Shown piece by piece: positions 44,194 to 52,726 of a stretch of DNA of 64,000 bases; position 1 is the stretch's first letter, and each line of letters begins with the position of its first letter. The position numbers and the translations under genes were made by a program. Under the pieces are notes generated by a model. That model worked only from the letters and a program-made list of their open reading frames with translations. It was not told the DNA's origin and did not search any database. The stretch is taken from contig NZ_CP138920.1 in the NCBI RefSeq assembly GCF_047123815.1, forward strand, positions 1,612,001-1,676,000, given 5' to 3'. This DNA comes from Maricaulis sp017643475. GTDB taxonomy: Bacteria > Pseudomonadota > Alphaproteobacteria > Caulobacterales > Maricaulaceae.

Positions 44194-44645
44194 TCCTTGC
44201 AGCGTATGACTGGCTGAGAGCCCTGCATATCCTGGCGGTGATCGCCTGGATGGCGGGTCTGCTCTATCTGCCGCGCCTCTATGTCTATCATGCACAAGCC
44301 GAAGCCGGTGGCGAGTTTGACCAGACTGCCCGCCTGCAGGAACGCCGGCTGCTCAAGGTGATCATGAATCCGGCCATGATCGCGACCTGGATCTTTGGTT
44401 TGCTTCTGGTGTGGTCAAATGCCGAGCGCGCGGGCGGTTGGGAGATTTTTCTCGACTGGGCCTGGATCGCAAAATTTGTGCTGATCTCAGCGATGACGGG
44501 CATCCACCACGTGTTCGCGGACCGGTTCAAGAAGTTCGAATCTGGCACAAATGACTGGGAACATAAGCGCTATCGCATCCTGAACGAGATCCCGTTTGTG
44601 CTCGCCATCCTGATCGTGTTGATCGCCGTCGTCGCGTTGAAATGA
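44190..44645 (+). CDS. hemJ: Protoporphyrinogen oxidase HemJ
   Basis: This 151-residue integral membrane protein has four or five helices and the HemJ/UPF0093 pattern: YDWLRALHILAVIAWMAGLL (conserved His at residue 12), LPRLYVYHAQAE, RRLLKVIMNPAMIATWIFGL (conserved Lys) and YRILNEIPFVLAILIVLIAV. HemJ replaces HemG/HemY in most alphaproteobacteria and converts protoporphyrinogen IX to protoporphyrin IX, feeding HemH. ATG 44190 overlaps the hemH stop (ATGA). The hemE-hemH-hemJ run beside oriC is a compact haem operon. Confidence 0.94.
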   Translation: MILAAYDWLRALHILAVIAWMAGLLYLPRLYVYHAQAEAGGEFDQTARLQERRLLKVIMNPAMIATWIFGLLLVWSNAERAGGWEIFLDWAWIAKFVLISAMTGIHHVFADRFKKFESGTNDWEHKRYRILNEIPFVLAILIVLIAVVALK

Positions 44646-44727
44646 CACAAGCACAACCGGGCAATGCTTGACCGTGCAGTCAAGGCGTGGCAAGCAGAAT
44701 TGAACTCTATGTGAGACCTCTCTTTCA

Positions 44728-44765
44728 TTGACAGATTGGGCATCTATCCGAGATGCCAGTGTCAA
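44728..44765 (+). other. Two-tier hairpin in the rho leader
   Basis: TTGACA (44728-44733) pairs with TGTCAA (44760-44765), and inside it GGCATCT (44739-44745) pairs with AGATGCC (44751-44757) around the loop ATCCG. It lies 100 bases upstream of rho. It may end the hem transcript or form part of an autoregulated rho leader; there is no T run. Confidence 0.45.
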
Positions 44766-44868
44766 TTTCTGACCAATTCGGGTGTTTAGGCGTTTCCGGC
44801 ACCCTTCTTGCTTCGATTGCACCAACTCCGACCGGAGCTGGCCTCGACTTTCCCTGTGAAGATCCATC

Positions 44869-46173
44869 ATGACCGAAGAAACCGCTCTGCCTGAATCCCT
44901 TGCTGGCCTGGAACGCATGACGCTCCAGGATCTGAAGGAAAAGAAGCCGACCGAGCTACTCGAATTTGCCGAGGCGCTTGAGATCGAGAATGCATCATCC
45001 CTGCGAAAACAGGGCATGATGTTCGCGATCCTCAAGGCGCTGGCCGAATGTGGGGTGGAAATCCATGGCGGCGGGGTTCTGGAAGTTCTGCAGGACGGCT
45101 TTGGCTTCCTCCGCTCTCCGGAATCGAACTATCTCGCCGGACCGGACGATATCTACGTCTCACCGACCCAGATCCGGAAATTCGGTCTGCGCACGGGCGA
45201 CACCGTGGTGGGCGAGATCCGCAGCCCGCGCGACGGCGAACGATATTTCGCCCTTCTCAAAGTCAGCTCGATCAATTTCGAGGAACCGGAACGCGCGCGC
45301 CACAAGGTGCATTTCGACAATCTGACGCCGCTTTATCCCGATAGCCGCTTTGTTATGGAAACGGTCGATCCGACGGTCAAGGATCGCTCCGGTCGCGTGA
45401 TTGATATCGTGGCGCCGCTCGGTAAGGGCCAGCGTGGTCTGATCGTGGCGCCGCCGCGCACCGGTAAGACCGTCCTGCTCCAGAACATTGCACACGCGAT
45501 CGAGAGCAATCACCCGGAAAGCTATCTCATGGTGCTGCTCATTGACGAGCGCCCCGAGGAAGTCACCGACATGCAGCGCACGGTTAAAGGCGAGGTGATT
45601 TCCTCGACCTTTGATGAACCGGCGACACGCCACGTCCAGGTGGCCGAAATGGTGATCGAGAAAGCCAAGCGTCTGGTGGAGCATGGCCGCGATGTGGTCA
45701 TCCTGCTGGACTCCATTACGCGCCTTGGCCGCGCCTACAACACTGTCGTGCCAAGCTCGGGCAAGGTCCTGACCGGTGGTGTGGATGCCAATGCGCTGCA
45801 GCGGCCGAAACGCTTCTTCGGTGCCGCTCGAAATATCGAGAATGGTGGTTCTCTGACCATCATCGCGACGGCGCTGATCGAAACCGGCTCCAAGATGGAT
45901 GAAGTAATCTTTGAGGAATTCAAGGGTACGGGTAACTCCGAAGTCGTGCTGGATCGCAAGGTGGCTGACAAACGCGTCTTCCCGGCGATTGATATTCTCA
46001 AGTCCGGCACGCGTAAGGAAGAACTCCTGGTCGATCGCAACCACCTGCAGAAGATGTACATCCTGCGCCGCATCCTCAATCCGATGGGTGCCCAGGACGC
46101 GATCGAATTCCTGCTCGACAAGCTGCGTCAGACGAAGACCAATGATGAATTCTTCGACTCCATGAACACCTGA
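44869..46173 (+). CDS. rho: Transcription termination factor Rho
   Basis: This 434-residue RNA-dependent hexameric ATPase ends transcription. The N-terminal domain (LAGLERMTLQDLKEKKPTEL) precedes the RNA-binding cold-shock-like domain (GGGVLEVLQDGFGFLRSPES, YVSPTQIRKFGLRTGDTVVG), Walker A is GLIVAPPRTGKTVLLQNIAH, Walker B VVILLDSITRLGRAYNTVVP, and the Q and R loops lie in SGKVLTGGVDANALQRPKRF. It stands downstream of hemJ after 223 bases and is followed by a clear intrinsic terminator. Confidence 0.98.
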   Translation: MTEETALPESLAGLERMTLQDLKEKKPTELLEFAEALEIENASSLRKQGMMFAILKALAECGVEIHGGGVLEVLQDGFGFLRSPESNYLAGPDDIYVSPTQIRKFGLRTGDTVVGEIRSPRDGERYFALLKVSSINFEEPERARHKVHFDNLTPLYPDSRFVMETVDPTVKDRSGRVIDIVAPLGKGQRGLIVAPPRTGKTVLLQNIAHAIESNHPESYLMVLLIDERPEEVTDMQRTVKGEVISSTFDEPATRHVQVAEMVIEKAKRLVEHGRDVVILLDSITRLGRAYNTVVPSSGKVLTGGVDANALQRPKRFFGAARNIENGGSLTIIATALIETGSKMDEVIFEEFKGTGNSEVVLDRKVADKRVFPAIDILKSGTRKEELLVDRNHLQKMYILRRILNPMGAQDAIEFLLDKLRQTKTNDEFFDSMNT

Positions 46174-46199
46174 TCATTGTCTGCAATGATGTCTAAAAG

Positions 46200-46228
46200 A
46201 GCCGCATGATCGCCATGCGGCTTTTTTT
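46200..46228 (+). terminator. Rho-independent terminator after rho
   Basis: AGCCGCATG (46200-46208), loop ATCGC, CATGCGGCT (46214-46222) and a run of seven T: a nine-bp stem plus T tract, the clearest intrinsic terminator in the window. Confidence 0.93.
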
Positions 46229-46287
46229 GCTTCTGTATTCGGCCAGGATTGGGTTTGCTATCTCCAGAAAACACAAAGGGGAGACAC

Positions 46288-46923
46288 ATGGTCGATACTA
46301 CAGGCAAGGAACTCATTCTGCATCATGCGCCGCGCACGCGGTCTATTCGCTGTCGCTGGCTGCTGGAAGAGATGGGCATCGCCTACACCCTGAAACAGGC
46401 GCCCTACCGAGCAACACCGGAAGAAACCGCGGCCTATCGAGAGCTGCATCCGCTCGCCAAGATCCCGGCCCTGGAGCATGGGGAAACCACGATGTTCGAG
46501 AGTGTCGCGATCATGCAATACATCCTCGCGACCTTCGGGCCGAGCGAACTTGAGGTCCGTCCGGGCGAGACAGACTATGGCCGTTTTCTGCAATGGCTGC
46601 ATTTCGGAGAGGGTGGGATGACCTTGCCGGTCACAATGTTGCTCGCCCACACGGCGCTCTTGCCTGAGGAGCACCGTAATGCCGGCATAGCGGCCTGGGC
46701 CAAGTCAGAGACCGACAAACACCTGGAAGCGCTGGAGCACAGCGGTATCGGCAAGGGAAGCTATTTGGTGGCGGATCGTCTCACGGCGGCCGACATCTCG
46801 GTGGGATATATGCTCTACCTGCTCAAGATCATCCGCCAGTTTGGCGATGCGCCGGACAGCGTGAGAGCCTATTTCCGGCGCATCACGGCCCGTGACAGCT
46901 GGAAGATCGCGAGCGCTGACTAG
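46288..46923 (+). CDS. Glutathione S-transferase family protein
   Basis: This 211-residue protein has the N-terminal thioredoxin-like GST domain (ELILHHAPRTRSIRCRWLLE, LHPLAKIPALEHGETTMFES with the SNAIL/TRAIL-like ES at the glutathione site) and a C-terminal helical domain (LVADRLTAADISVGYMLYLL). It conjugates or transfers glutathione, which this cell makes through GshB. ATG 46288 is preceded by AAGGGGAGACAC. It converges with the LytTR gene, overlapping it by four bases. The substrate is unknown. Confidence 0.9.
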   Translation: MVDTTGKELILHHAPRTRSIRCRWLLEEMGIAYTLKQAPYRATPEETAAYRELHPLAKIPALEHGETTMFESVAIMQYILATFGPSELEVRPGETDYGRFLQWLHFGEGGMTLPVTMLLAHTALLPEEHRNAGIAAWAKSETDKHLEALEHSGIGKGSYLVADRLTAADISVGYMLYLLKIIRQFGDAPDSVRAYFRRITARDSWKIASAD

Positions 46924-47744
46924 TCAAGAACCCGACCGGACAGCGCGCGGTAAGCGTCATCCATGTAACGATCGGACACTGGAATTCGGCTGCCATTACT
47001 CAGCTGGACTTCGCGTATTCGGTCGCCGCGTGCCTTGGCACCCGTGACCAGGTTCGGATTGATCAGGTGCGAGCGGTGAACGCGGACAAAACCTGCGTCC
47101 GAGAGTTTCTCTGACAGGCTGGCCATAGTGGCGCGGTGCAAGACTTCTCGCCCATCCATCAAGAGTGCGATGTAATTGCCCTGTGCGGTCGCGCCCTGGA
47201 TTTGTTTGACCGGAATGAATTCGACACCGGTTGTGGATTTTACGGCAATGGCGGGTACTTGTTCCGGTGCTTCGGGCGCGATCTCTGGGCGAGGCCGCAT
47301 AAGGCGGCCAGCAAGATAGTTGAACATCAACAAAAGCACGTCCCATAACCAATCGCGCATCTGGAACGTCTGAATGACTTGCAGCGGGGTCGTATCGTGC
47401 ATGGCCGCCAGAACGACAGCATTGAAGATACCGGAAACGGGCAAGGCGATCATCGCCGAGGCAAGTGCGGTTATCACGCTTGGCAATAGCGCCTTGTTCA
47501 CATCGCGAGCGCCGTAAAGGAAGATCACCGGCATCATGAACAGCCAGGGCGTAAAGCCTATCGCGTAATTACGCAGGACGATCAGGAAGGCAATGTTGCG
47601 TCCGGCTCTGGCATGGTCAATGTAAGCCGAGAGCGAGAACAGAAATACAAGAATGACCCAAATACTGACCGTAGTGAGCACCAAGGTGCGGTCCGCCCGC
47701 AAACGCGGCAGATGCGGTTGAAGTGTTGAGTCAAAAATCGCCAC
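46920..47744 (-). CDS. Membrane-anchored LytTR transcriptional regulator
   Basis: This 274-residue protein has four hydrophobic segments in the first 150 residues (near 22-42, 50-72, 85-110, 130-148) and a C-terminal LytTR DNA-binding domain (VKSTTGVEFIPVKQIQGATA, NYIALLMDGREVLHRATMAS, VRVHRSHLINPNLVTGAKAR). There is no receiver domain, so it may sense a membrane or periplasmic signal directly. LytTR proteins bind direct repeats and often control adhesion, bacteriocin or envelope genes. The start has a weak ribosome binding site. Confidence 0.88.
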   Translation of the reverse strand: MAIFDSTLQPHLPRLRADRTLVLTTVSIWVILVFLFSLSAYIDHARAGRNIAFLIVLRNYAIGFTPWLFMMPVIFLYGARDVNKALLPSVITALASAMIALPVSGIFNAVVLAAMHDTTPLQVIQTFQMRDWLWDVLLLMFNYLAGRLMRPRPEIAPEAPEQVPAIAVKSTTGVEFIPVKQIQGATAQGNYIALLMDGREVLHRATMASLSEKLSDAGFVRVHRSHLINPNLVTGAKARGDRIREVQLSNGSRIPVSDRYMDDAYRALSGRVLD

Positions 47745-47819
47745 GATACGTCCCTTCAGATCATTCCCGTACCTGGCCCGAGCAGGGCCACTCTAACACA
47801 TTTGTCGTATCTGCAACCG

Positions 47820-48518
47820 CTAGGACAGATGTTCACGCAGAAAGGTGATCGTGCGTGAGTTCGCCAGCGCTGCGGCGTCGGTATCAAAGTGCCGCCCGCC
47901 AGTTCGTGCGAAAGCATGGTCCTTGCCGGGATAGTCGTGCACGGTAATGTCATCGCGATGATCGAAGGCCTTGTGGAGCGCGCTCTGTACGGCGGGCGGC
48001 ACAAATTGGTCTCTCTCGGCGAGGTGCAACATCAGCGGATGACTCAGATCGTCTGCCTCGGACAGGGCGCTCTCGAATCCCACGCCATAATATCCAACGC
48101 TTGCCTGTGAATTCGTTCGGCAGGCGGTGAGATAGGCCAGATATCCGCCGAGACAGAAACCAATCGCGCCGGCCCTACCGGTGCATTCAGGGCGGTCGCG
48201 AAGCGTCTCCAGGGCGCGCTGGATATCCGCCATCCCTGCCTCGACGTCGTATTCGCTATACAGCTTGAAGGCTTGTTGTAATTCATCATCTGTCTTGTCG
48301 GAGATCTAGATGCCCGGCTTGATACGCCAGAAAAGGTCCGGGCAAAGCGTGACAAACCCGGCGGCCGCAAACTGGTCGCAGATTCCGCGCATCACTGGGT
48401 TCACTCCGAAAATCTCCTGCAACACGATCAGTCCGGGGCCGCTCCCACTGGCTGGCAAAGCGAGATAGGCTGTGAATTCGGGCGTGTGCTCGTCGACAAG
48501 GATATCTTGACCCGGCAT
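47820..48518 (-). pseudogene. Dienelactone hydrolase family gene interrupted by an in-frame TAG
   Basis: The gene begins at ATG 48518 after a perfect AAGGAGG, and reads MPGQDILVDEHTPEFTAYLA and PGLIVLQEIFGVNPVMRGIC, then stops at TAG (48306-48308) after FWRIKPGI. The same frame continues as ISDKTDDELQQAFKLYSEYD and AGAIGFCLGGYLAYLTACRT with the catalytic Cys, and then KDHAFARTGGR with the catalytic His, to a normal end at 47820. The frame is unshifted, so one base change (probably CAG to TAG at a Gln) splits an otherwise intact alpha/beta hydrolase of about 232 residues. The catalytic residues are in the second part, so a product of the first alone would be inactive. Sequencing error, suppression or reinitiation at ATG 48233 are alternatives. 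Confidence 0.85.
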
Positions 48519-48565
48519 GCGACCCTCCTTTTGATGTGGTGCAGGAAAACGTCTTCGAGGTGCTC

Positions 48566-48805
48566 ATGAAGGTCAATATCAATATCGAGTGTTCACCGGA
48601 GGAGGCGCGCACCTTTTTGGGCCTGCCTGATGTCACCCATCTCAATGAACGCCTGACCGAGGAAATGGTCCGACGCATGGAAGCCAATCTGGAATCCATG
48701 GAACCGGAGGCGTTGATGCGTCAGTGGACGACATTCGGTGGCCAGATGACGGATCAGTTCATGTCTTTCATGCGCCAGACGGGCGTGGACCCGAACACAA
48801 AGTAG
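48566..48805 (+). CDS. DUF6489 family small protein (79 aa)
   Basis: This 79-residue protein reads MKVNINIECSPEEARTFLGL, then PDVTHLNERLTEEMVRRMEA and a helical C terminus. It matches a small uncharacterised family found in alphaproteobacteria, often near mnmE. ATG 48566 is preceded by GAGGTG. It is divergent from the interrupted hydrolase and lies seven bases before mnmE, so it probably shares its transcript. Confidence 0.8.
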   Translation: MKVNINIECSPEEARTFLGLPDVTHLNERLTEEMVRRMEANLESMEPEALMRQWTTFGGQMTDQFMSFMRQTGVDPNTK

Positions 48806-48812
48806 AAACATT

Positions 48813-50132
48813 GTGAAAACAACAATTTACGCTCTTTCAACTCCACCCGGCCGGTCCGGAGTGGCGGTGATACGCCTGTCCGGTGATCGGGTAGGCATGG
48901 TGCTGGACAAGCTGACCCGTGGTCGTCGTCCCGAACCGCGTCAGGCCAGCGTACGAAAGCTCTCCAACCAGGCAGGCGAAATATTTGATGAAGCGCTCGT
49001 GCTCTATTTCGAAAAGCCTGCCAGCTTCACTGGCGAGGATGTGGCTGAATTGCAGGTACACGGCGGTCCGGCCGTGGTTGAGGCGACGCTCTCGGCACTG
49101 GACGAGCTGGGTTGTCTGGTGGCGCAGCCCGGAGAATTCACTCGGCGTGCGTTTGAACATGGCCGGCTTGATCTGACCGAGGCAGAGGGTCTTGCAGATC
49201 TCATTGATGCTGAGACGGAGGCGCAGCGACGCCAAGCGATCTCGCAGATGTCCGGTTCGCTCAAGGCGCTTTATGAAGGCTGGAGGAGCAAGCTGATTTC
49301 GGTGCTTGCCTCAATCGAAGGCGAGATCGACTTCCCGGATGAGGAAGACGTTCCGGACGCCCTCTCCCACCGGGCGCATCTGCCTTTGACCGAATTGATC
49401 GCCTCCATGGGAGAGCATCTTGATGACGGTCGCCGGGGTGAGCGGATACGCACCGGTTTTTCGATTGCGCTGATCGGGGCCCCGAATGCCGGCAAGTCGT
49501 CTCTGCTCAACAAGCTCGCGCGGCGCGATGCCGCGATTGTCACAGACATTCCAGGCACGACACGGGATATTGTCGAGGTTCGGATCGTCATGGGTGGTTT
49601 CCCGGTGGTGATCTCCGACACGGCTGGTCTGCGTGAAGCGGTGGATGCTGTTGAGGCCGAAGGTGTTCGCCGCGCGCTCGATCGTGCGGTCGAAGCCGAT
49701 TTGCGCATTGGCGTTGCGGATGCCCGGTCGGACGAGGAATTGCTGGACCTGCAGGAAAGGCTCCAGGACGGTGATCTTTTGGTGTTGAACAAGATGGACC
49801 TTGTCGAGAAGAAGAAGGCCGAGCGTGACGGCTATGGTCTGAGTGCGAAGTCCGGTGATGGTGTGTCCGAGCTGGAGAGGCGGATCGAAGAGATTGTCGT
49901 TGATCGCCTCTCGGCGCGAGAAATGCCAGCGCTTTCCCGTGTCCGACATCGACGCTCCGTTGAGGAAGCCGTGGACTCCCTGATCCGGGCCCGTCTCAAA
50001 CTGGCAGAAGCGCCGGAACTGGCGGGTGAAGATGTTCGTCTGGCTGTTCGCTGCACGGAGGCGCTTACTGGCCGGGTGGATGTAGAGGACATCCTCGATC
50101 GTGTCTTCTCGCAATTCTGTATCGGGAAATAA
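48813..50132 (+). CDS. mnmE: tRNA modification GTPase MnmE (TrmE)
   Basis: This 439-residue GTPase works with MnmG to modify the wobble uridine of several tRNAs. The N-terminal domain has TIYALSTPPGRSGVAVIRLS and PGEFTRRAFEHGRLDLTEAE; the G domain has IALIGAPNAGKSSLLNKLAR (P-loop), DIPGTTRDIVE, DTAGLREAV and VLNKMDLVEK; the protein ends FSQFCIGK with the catalytic Cys motif CIGK. A GTG start at 48813 matches the family N terminus. mnmG follows after a parS site. Confidence 0.96.
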   Translation: MKTTIYALSTPPGRSGVAVIRLSGDRVGMVLDKLTRGRRPEPRQASVRKLSNQAGEIFDEALVLYFEKPASFTGEDVAELQVHGGPAVVEATLSALDELGCLVAQPGEFTRRAFEHGRLDLTEAEGLADLIDAETEAQRRQAISQMSGSLKALYEGWRSKLISVLASIEGEIDFPDEEDVPDALSHRAHLPLTELIASMGEHLDDGRRGERIRTGFSIALIGAPNAGKSSLLNKLARRDAAIVTDIPGTTRDIVEVRIVMGGFPVVISDTAGLREAVDAVEAEGVRRALDRAVEADLRIGVADARSDEELLDLQERLQDGDLLVLNKMDLVEKKKAERDGYGLSAKSGDGVSELERRIEEIVVDRLSAREMPALSRVRHRRSVEEAVDSLIRARLKLAEAPELAGEDVRLAVRCTEALTGRVDVEDILDRVFSQFCIGK

Positions 50133-50146
50133 TAACTCTATCGCGA

Positions 50147-50162
50147 TGTTTCACGTGAAACA
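50147..50162. other. parS site (perfect 16-mer)
   Basis: TGTTTCACGTGAAACA is the exact parS consensus, in the gap between mnmE and mnmG. ParB nucleates here and spreads over neighbouring DNA. It is about 8.3 kb from the centre of oriC. Confidence 0.95.
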
Positions 50163-50243
50163 CCGCCTGCTCCGCTCGACTCCCTCGCTCCGACGCATTA
50201 TGTAGTGCGCCCTTTCTTTCATGGCGGAACAGGCTGCGTGGCG

Positions 50244-52106
50244 ATGACTTCGTGGGATGTGATCATTATCGGTGGTGGGCATGCGGGCTGTGAAGCTGCT
50301 GCGGCGTCGGCGCGTGCGGGTGCCCGGACCTTGCTGCTTACCCACAAGCTGGAAACAATTGGCGAGATGTCCTGCAATCCTGCCATCGGTGGTCTTGGCA
50401 AGGGACATCTTGTTCGTGAGATCGACGCCTTGGACGGGATTATGGGACGGATCGCTGATGTTTCTGGGATCCAGTTCCGTCTGCTCAACCGCTCGAAGGG
50501 GCCGGCCGTTCGGGGCCCGCGCACTCAATCTGATCGCAAACTCTACCGTGAAGCCATGCAGATGGAGTTGGCTGGTACTGAAGGGCTGGATATCCAGGCA
50601 GCAGCGGTCGAGGACCTGGTCCTGGAGAATGGTGATGTCGCCGGCGTGATCGACTCGGCGGGCAAGGAATACATGGCGCCGGCCGTGGTTCTGACCACCG
50701 GCACTTTCCTCAAGGGACTTATTCATATCGGTGAAAAACGTATCCCCGCCGGCCGCGTGGATGAGGCACCTGCGATTGGATTGTCGGACCGCCTCTATGA
50801 CCTGAAGCTGGAGATGGGGCGCCTGAAAACCGGTACGCCTGCCCGGCTGCGCAAGTCCTCCATTGACTGGGACGCGCTGGAACAACAACCGGCTGATGCA
50901 GAACCAGTTGCCTTTTCCTTCCTCACGCATGGGATCGAAGTGCCCCAGATCAGCTGTGCTGTGACACGAACGACTGAGGAAACCCACGCAATTATTTCGG
51001 AGAATATCGACAAGTCGGCGGTCTATAGCGGTGCGATTGCCGGGCGTGGCCCACGTTATTGCCCGTCCATCGAGGACAAGGTTCACCGGTTCGCTGATCG
51101 CACCAATCACCAGATCTTCCTGGAGCCGGAGGGTCTGGATGACGATACCGTCTATCCGAACGGCATTTCTTCGTCCCTGCCCGAGGACGTCCAGGATGCC
51201 TTTCTGCGGACCATACCGGGTCTCGCGAATGTCGAGGTGATCCGATACGGCTATGCCATCGAGTATGATTATGTGGATCCACGCGAGCTCGACGAAACGC
51301 TCCAGGTTCGCAAGGTTCCCGGCCTTTGGCTGGCGGGACAGATCAATGGCACGACCGGATATGAGGAAGCGGCGGCCCAGGGGCTGATGGCGGGTCTGAA
51401 TGCTGCCTTTGCCGCGAGCGGACGCGAACGTTTCATCCTGTCACGGTCTGAAGCCTATATTGGCGTGATGATCGACGATCTTGTTACGCGCGGCGTATCC
51501 GAGCCGTATCGCATGTTCACCTCGCGTGCCGAGTATCGGCTGACGCTGCGTTCTGATAACGCCGATCAACGCCTCACGCAGATCGCTATCGATCGGGGTT
51601 TTGCCGGGGAAGTCCGCAAGACAGCCTATGCGGACAAGTTGAGGGCTCTGGAGGCGGCTCGGACGATGGCGCGCTCGCTGCAGCTCTCCCCGCAAGAAGC
51701 CAAGAAACACGGTCTATCGGTAAATCAGGATGGCAAACGTCGGGACGTTTTTGCCTTGCTTGCCTACCCGGATATTCACTGGGAAAACCTTGTTTCCATC
51801 TGGCCGCAGCTGGACACCCTGGACAAGGCTATTCGCGAACAGATCGAGATTGATGCGCTTTATGCCGGCTATCTGGAGCGGCAGCAGGCGGATATTACGG
51901 CTTTCCGACGGGATGAGGCGGTGCAGATCCCGGTTGCCTTCGATTATGACCTTGTTGGTGGTCTGTCGAATGAGGCCAAGGAGAAGCTGAAGGCGACGCG
52001 GCCATCGACGCTCGGCCAGGCCGCGCGTGTCGAGGGCGTGACGCCGGGTGCGCTTACGGCAGTCCTTGCTCATATCAAGCGTCAGCAGAAGGCAGCCAGC
52101 GCATGA
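50244..52106 (+). CDS. mnmG: tRNA uridine-5-carboxymethylaminomethyl modification enzyme MnmG (GidA)
   Basis: This 620-residue FAD enzyme is the partner of MnmE. The FAD motif is VIIIGGGHAGCEAAAASARA, followed by SCNPAIGGLGKGHLVREIDA, GPAVRGPRTQSDRKLYREAM, and LTTGTFLKGLIHIGEKRIPA. The C-terminal region includes TSRAEYRLTLRSDNADQRLT and a helical MnmE-binding end. ATG 50244 gives MTSWDVIIIGGG, the standard N terminus. The stop overlaps the rsmG start (ATGA at 52103-52106). Confidence 0.97.
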   Translation: MTSWDVIIIGGGHAGCEAAAASARAGARTLLLTHKLETIGEMSCNPAIGGLGKGHLVREIDALDGIMGRIADVSGIQFRLLNRSKGPAVRGPRTQSDRKLYREAMQMELAGTEGLDIQAAAVEDLVLENGDVAGVIDSAGKEYMAPAVVLTTGTFLKGLIHIGEKRIPAGRVDEAPAIGLSDRLYDLKLEMGRLKTGTPARLRKSSIDWDALEQQPADAEPVAFSFLTHGIEVPQISCAVTRTTEETHAIISENIDKSAVYSGAIAGRGPRYCPSIEDKVHRFADRTNHQIFLEPEGLDDDTVYPNGISSSLPEDVQDAFLRTIPGLANVEVIRYGYAIEYDYVDPRELDETLQVRKVPGLWLAGQINGTTGYEEAAAQGLMAGLNAAFAASGRERFILSRSEAYIGVMIDDLVTRGVSEPYRMFTSRAEYRLTLRSDNADQRLTQIAIDRGFAGEVRKTAYADKLRALEAARTMARSLQLSPQEAKKHGLSVNQDGKRRDVFALLAYPDIHWENLVSIWPQLDTLDKAIREQIEIDALYAGYLERQQADITAFRRDEAVQIPVAFDYDLVGGLSNEAKEKLKATRPSTLGQAARVEGVTPGALTAVLAHIKRQQKAASA

Positions 52107-52726
52107 CTGGTGAAGAGTTTGCGAGGATCACCGGTGTTTCACGTGAAACACTGGAGGGTTTCGAGACCTGGCATAGACTTCTCGAAGAAACGAATGCTCA
52201 CACCAATCTCGTGGGTCGCTCAACGCTGGCCGATTTCTGGGAGCGTCATGCGCTGGACAGTTATCAGCTCTGGGATCACATCCCGCACGGTTCGCGCCGT
52301 TTTGCAGACCTGGGTGCAGGCGCAGGTTTTCCGGGCATAGCGCTTGCTCTGGGTCTCAAGGACAAGAGCCTGGATGGTCAGGTTCTGATGATCGATTCCG
52401 TGGGGAAAAAGGTCGCTTTTCTCAAGAAGGTCATCGCGGAAACAGGCATCCCGGCCGAGGCGAGATCGATTCGAGTGGAAGCGCTGGACCCGGATACTGT
52501 GGTTGATGTTGTTACCGCGCGCGCCTTTGCCCCACTTCATAAATTATTGGGATACGCGCATCCCTTGTTGAAAAAAGGGGCAGTAGGGCTCTTTTTCAAG
52601 GGTCGGCGCTTCGAGGAAGAATTGACCGGGGCGCGGAAAAACTGGACATTCGAGGTCGAAGTCATACCCAGTCGTACCAGCGATGGGGTGATCCTCCGGA
52701 TAGAAGAGGTCAAGCGTGTCAGATAA
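52103..52726 (+). CDS. rsmG: 16S rRNA (guanine-527 N7) methyltransferase RsmG (GidB)
   Basis: This 207-residue SAM-dependent methyltransferase modifies G527 of 16S rRNA. FADLGAGAGFPGIALALGLK is SAM motif I, and NLVGRSTLADFWERHALDSY the family signature. The N terminus contains GVSRETLEGF, whose codons hold a perfect parS site, so the protein sequence is constrained by a ParB target. The 3' end overlaps the parA GTG by 11 bases. Confidence 0.95.
   Translation: MTGEEFARITGVSRETLEGFETWHRLLEETNAHTNLVGRSTLADFWERHALDSYQLWDHIPHGSRRFADLGAGAGFPGIALALGLKDKSLDGQVLMIDSVGKKVAFLKKVIAETGIPAEARSIRVEALDPDTVVDVVTARAFAPLHKLLGYAHPLLKKGAVGLFFKGRRFEEELTGARKNWTFEVEVIPSRTSDGVILRIEEVKRVR
52135..52150. other. parS site (perfect 16-mer) inside rsmG
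   Basis: TGTTTCACGTGAAACA, the exact parS consensus, lies in codons 11-16 of rsmG, about 570 bases before parA and 10.3 kb from the centre of oriC. A parS at this spot in rsmG is common in alphaproteobacteria. Confidence 0.95.
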
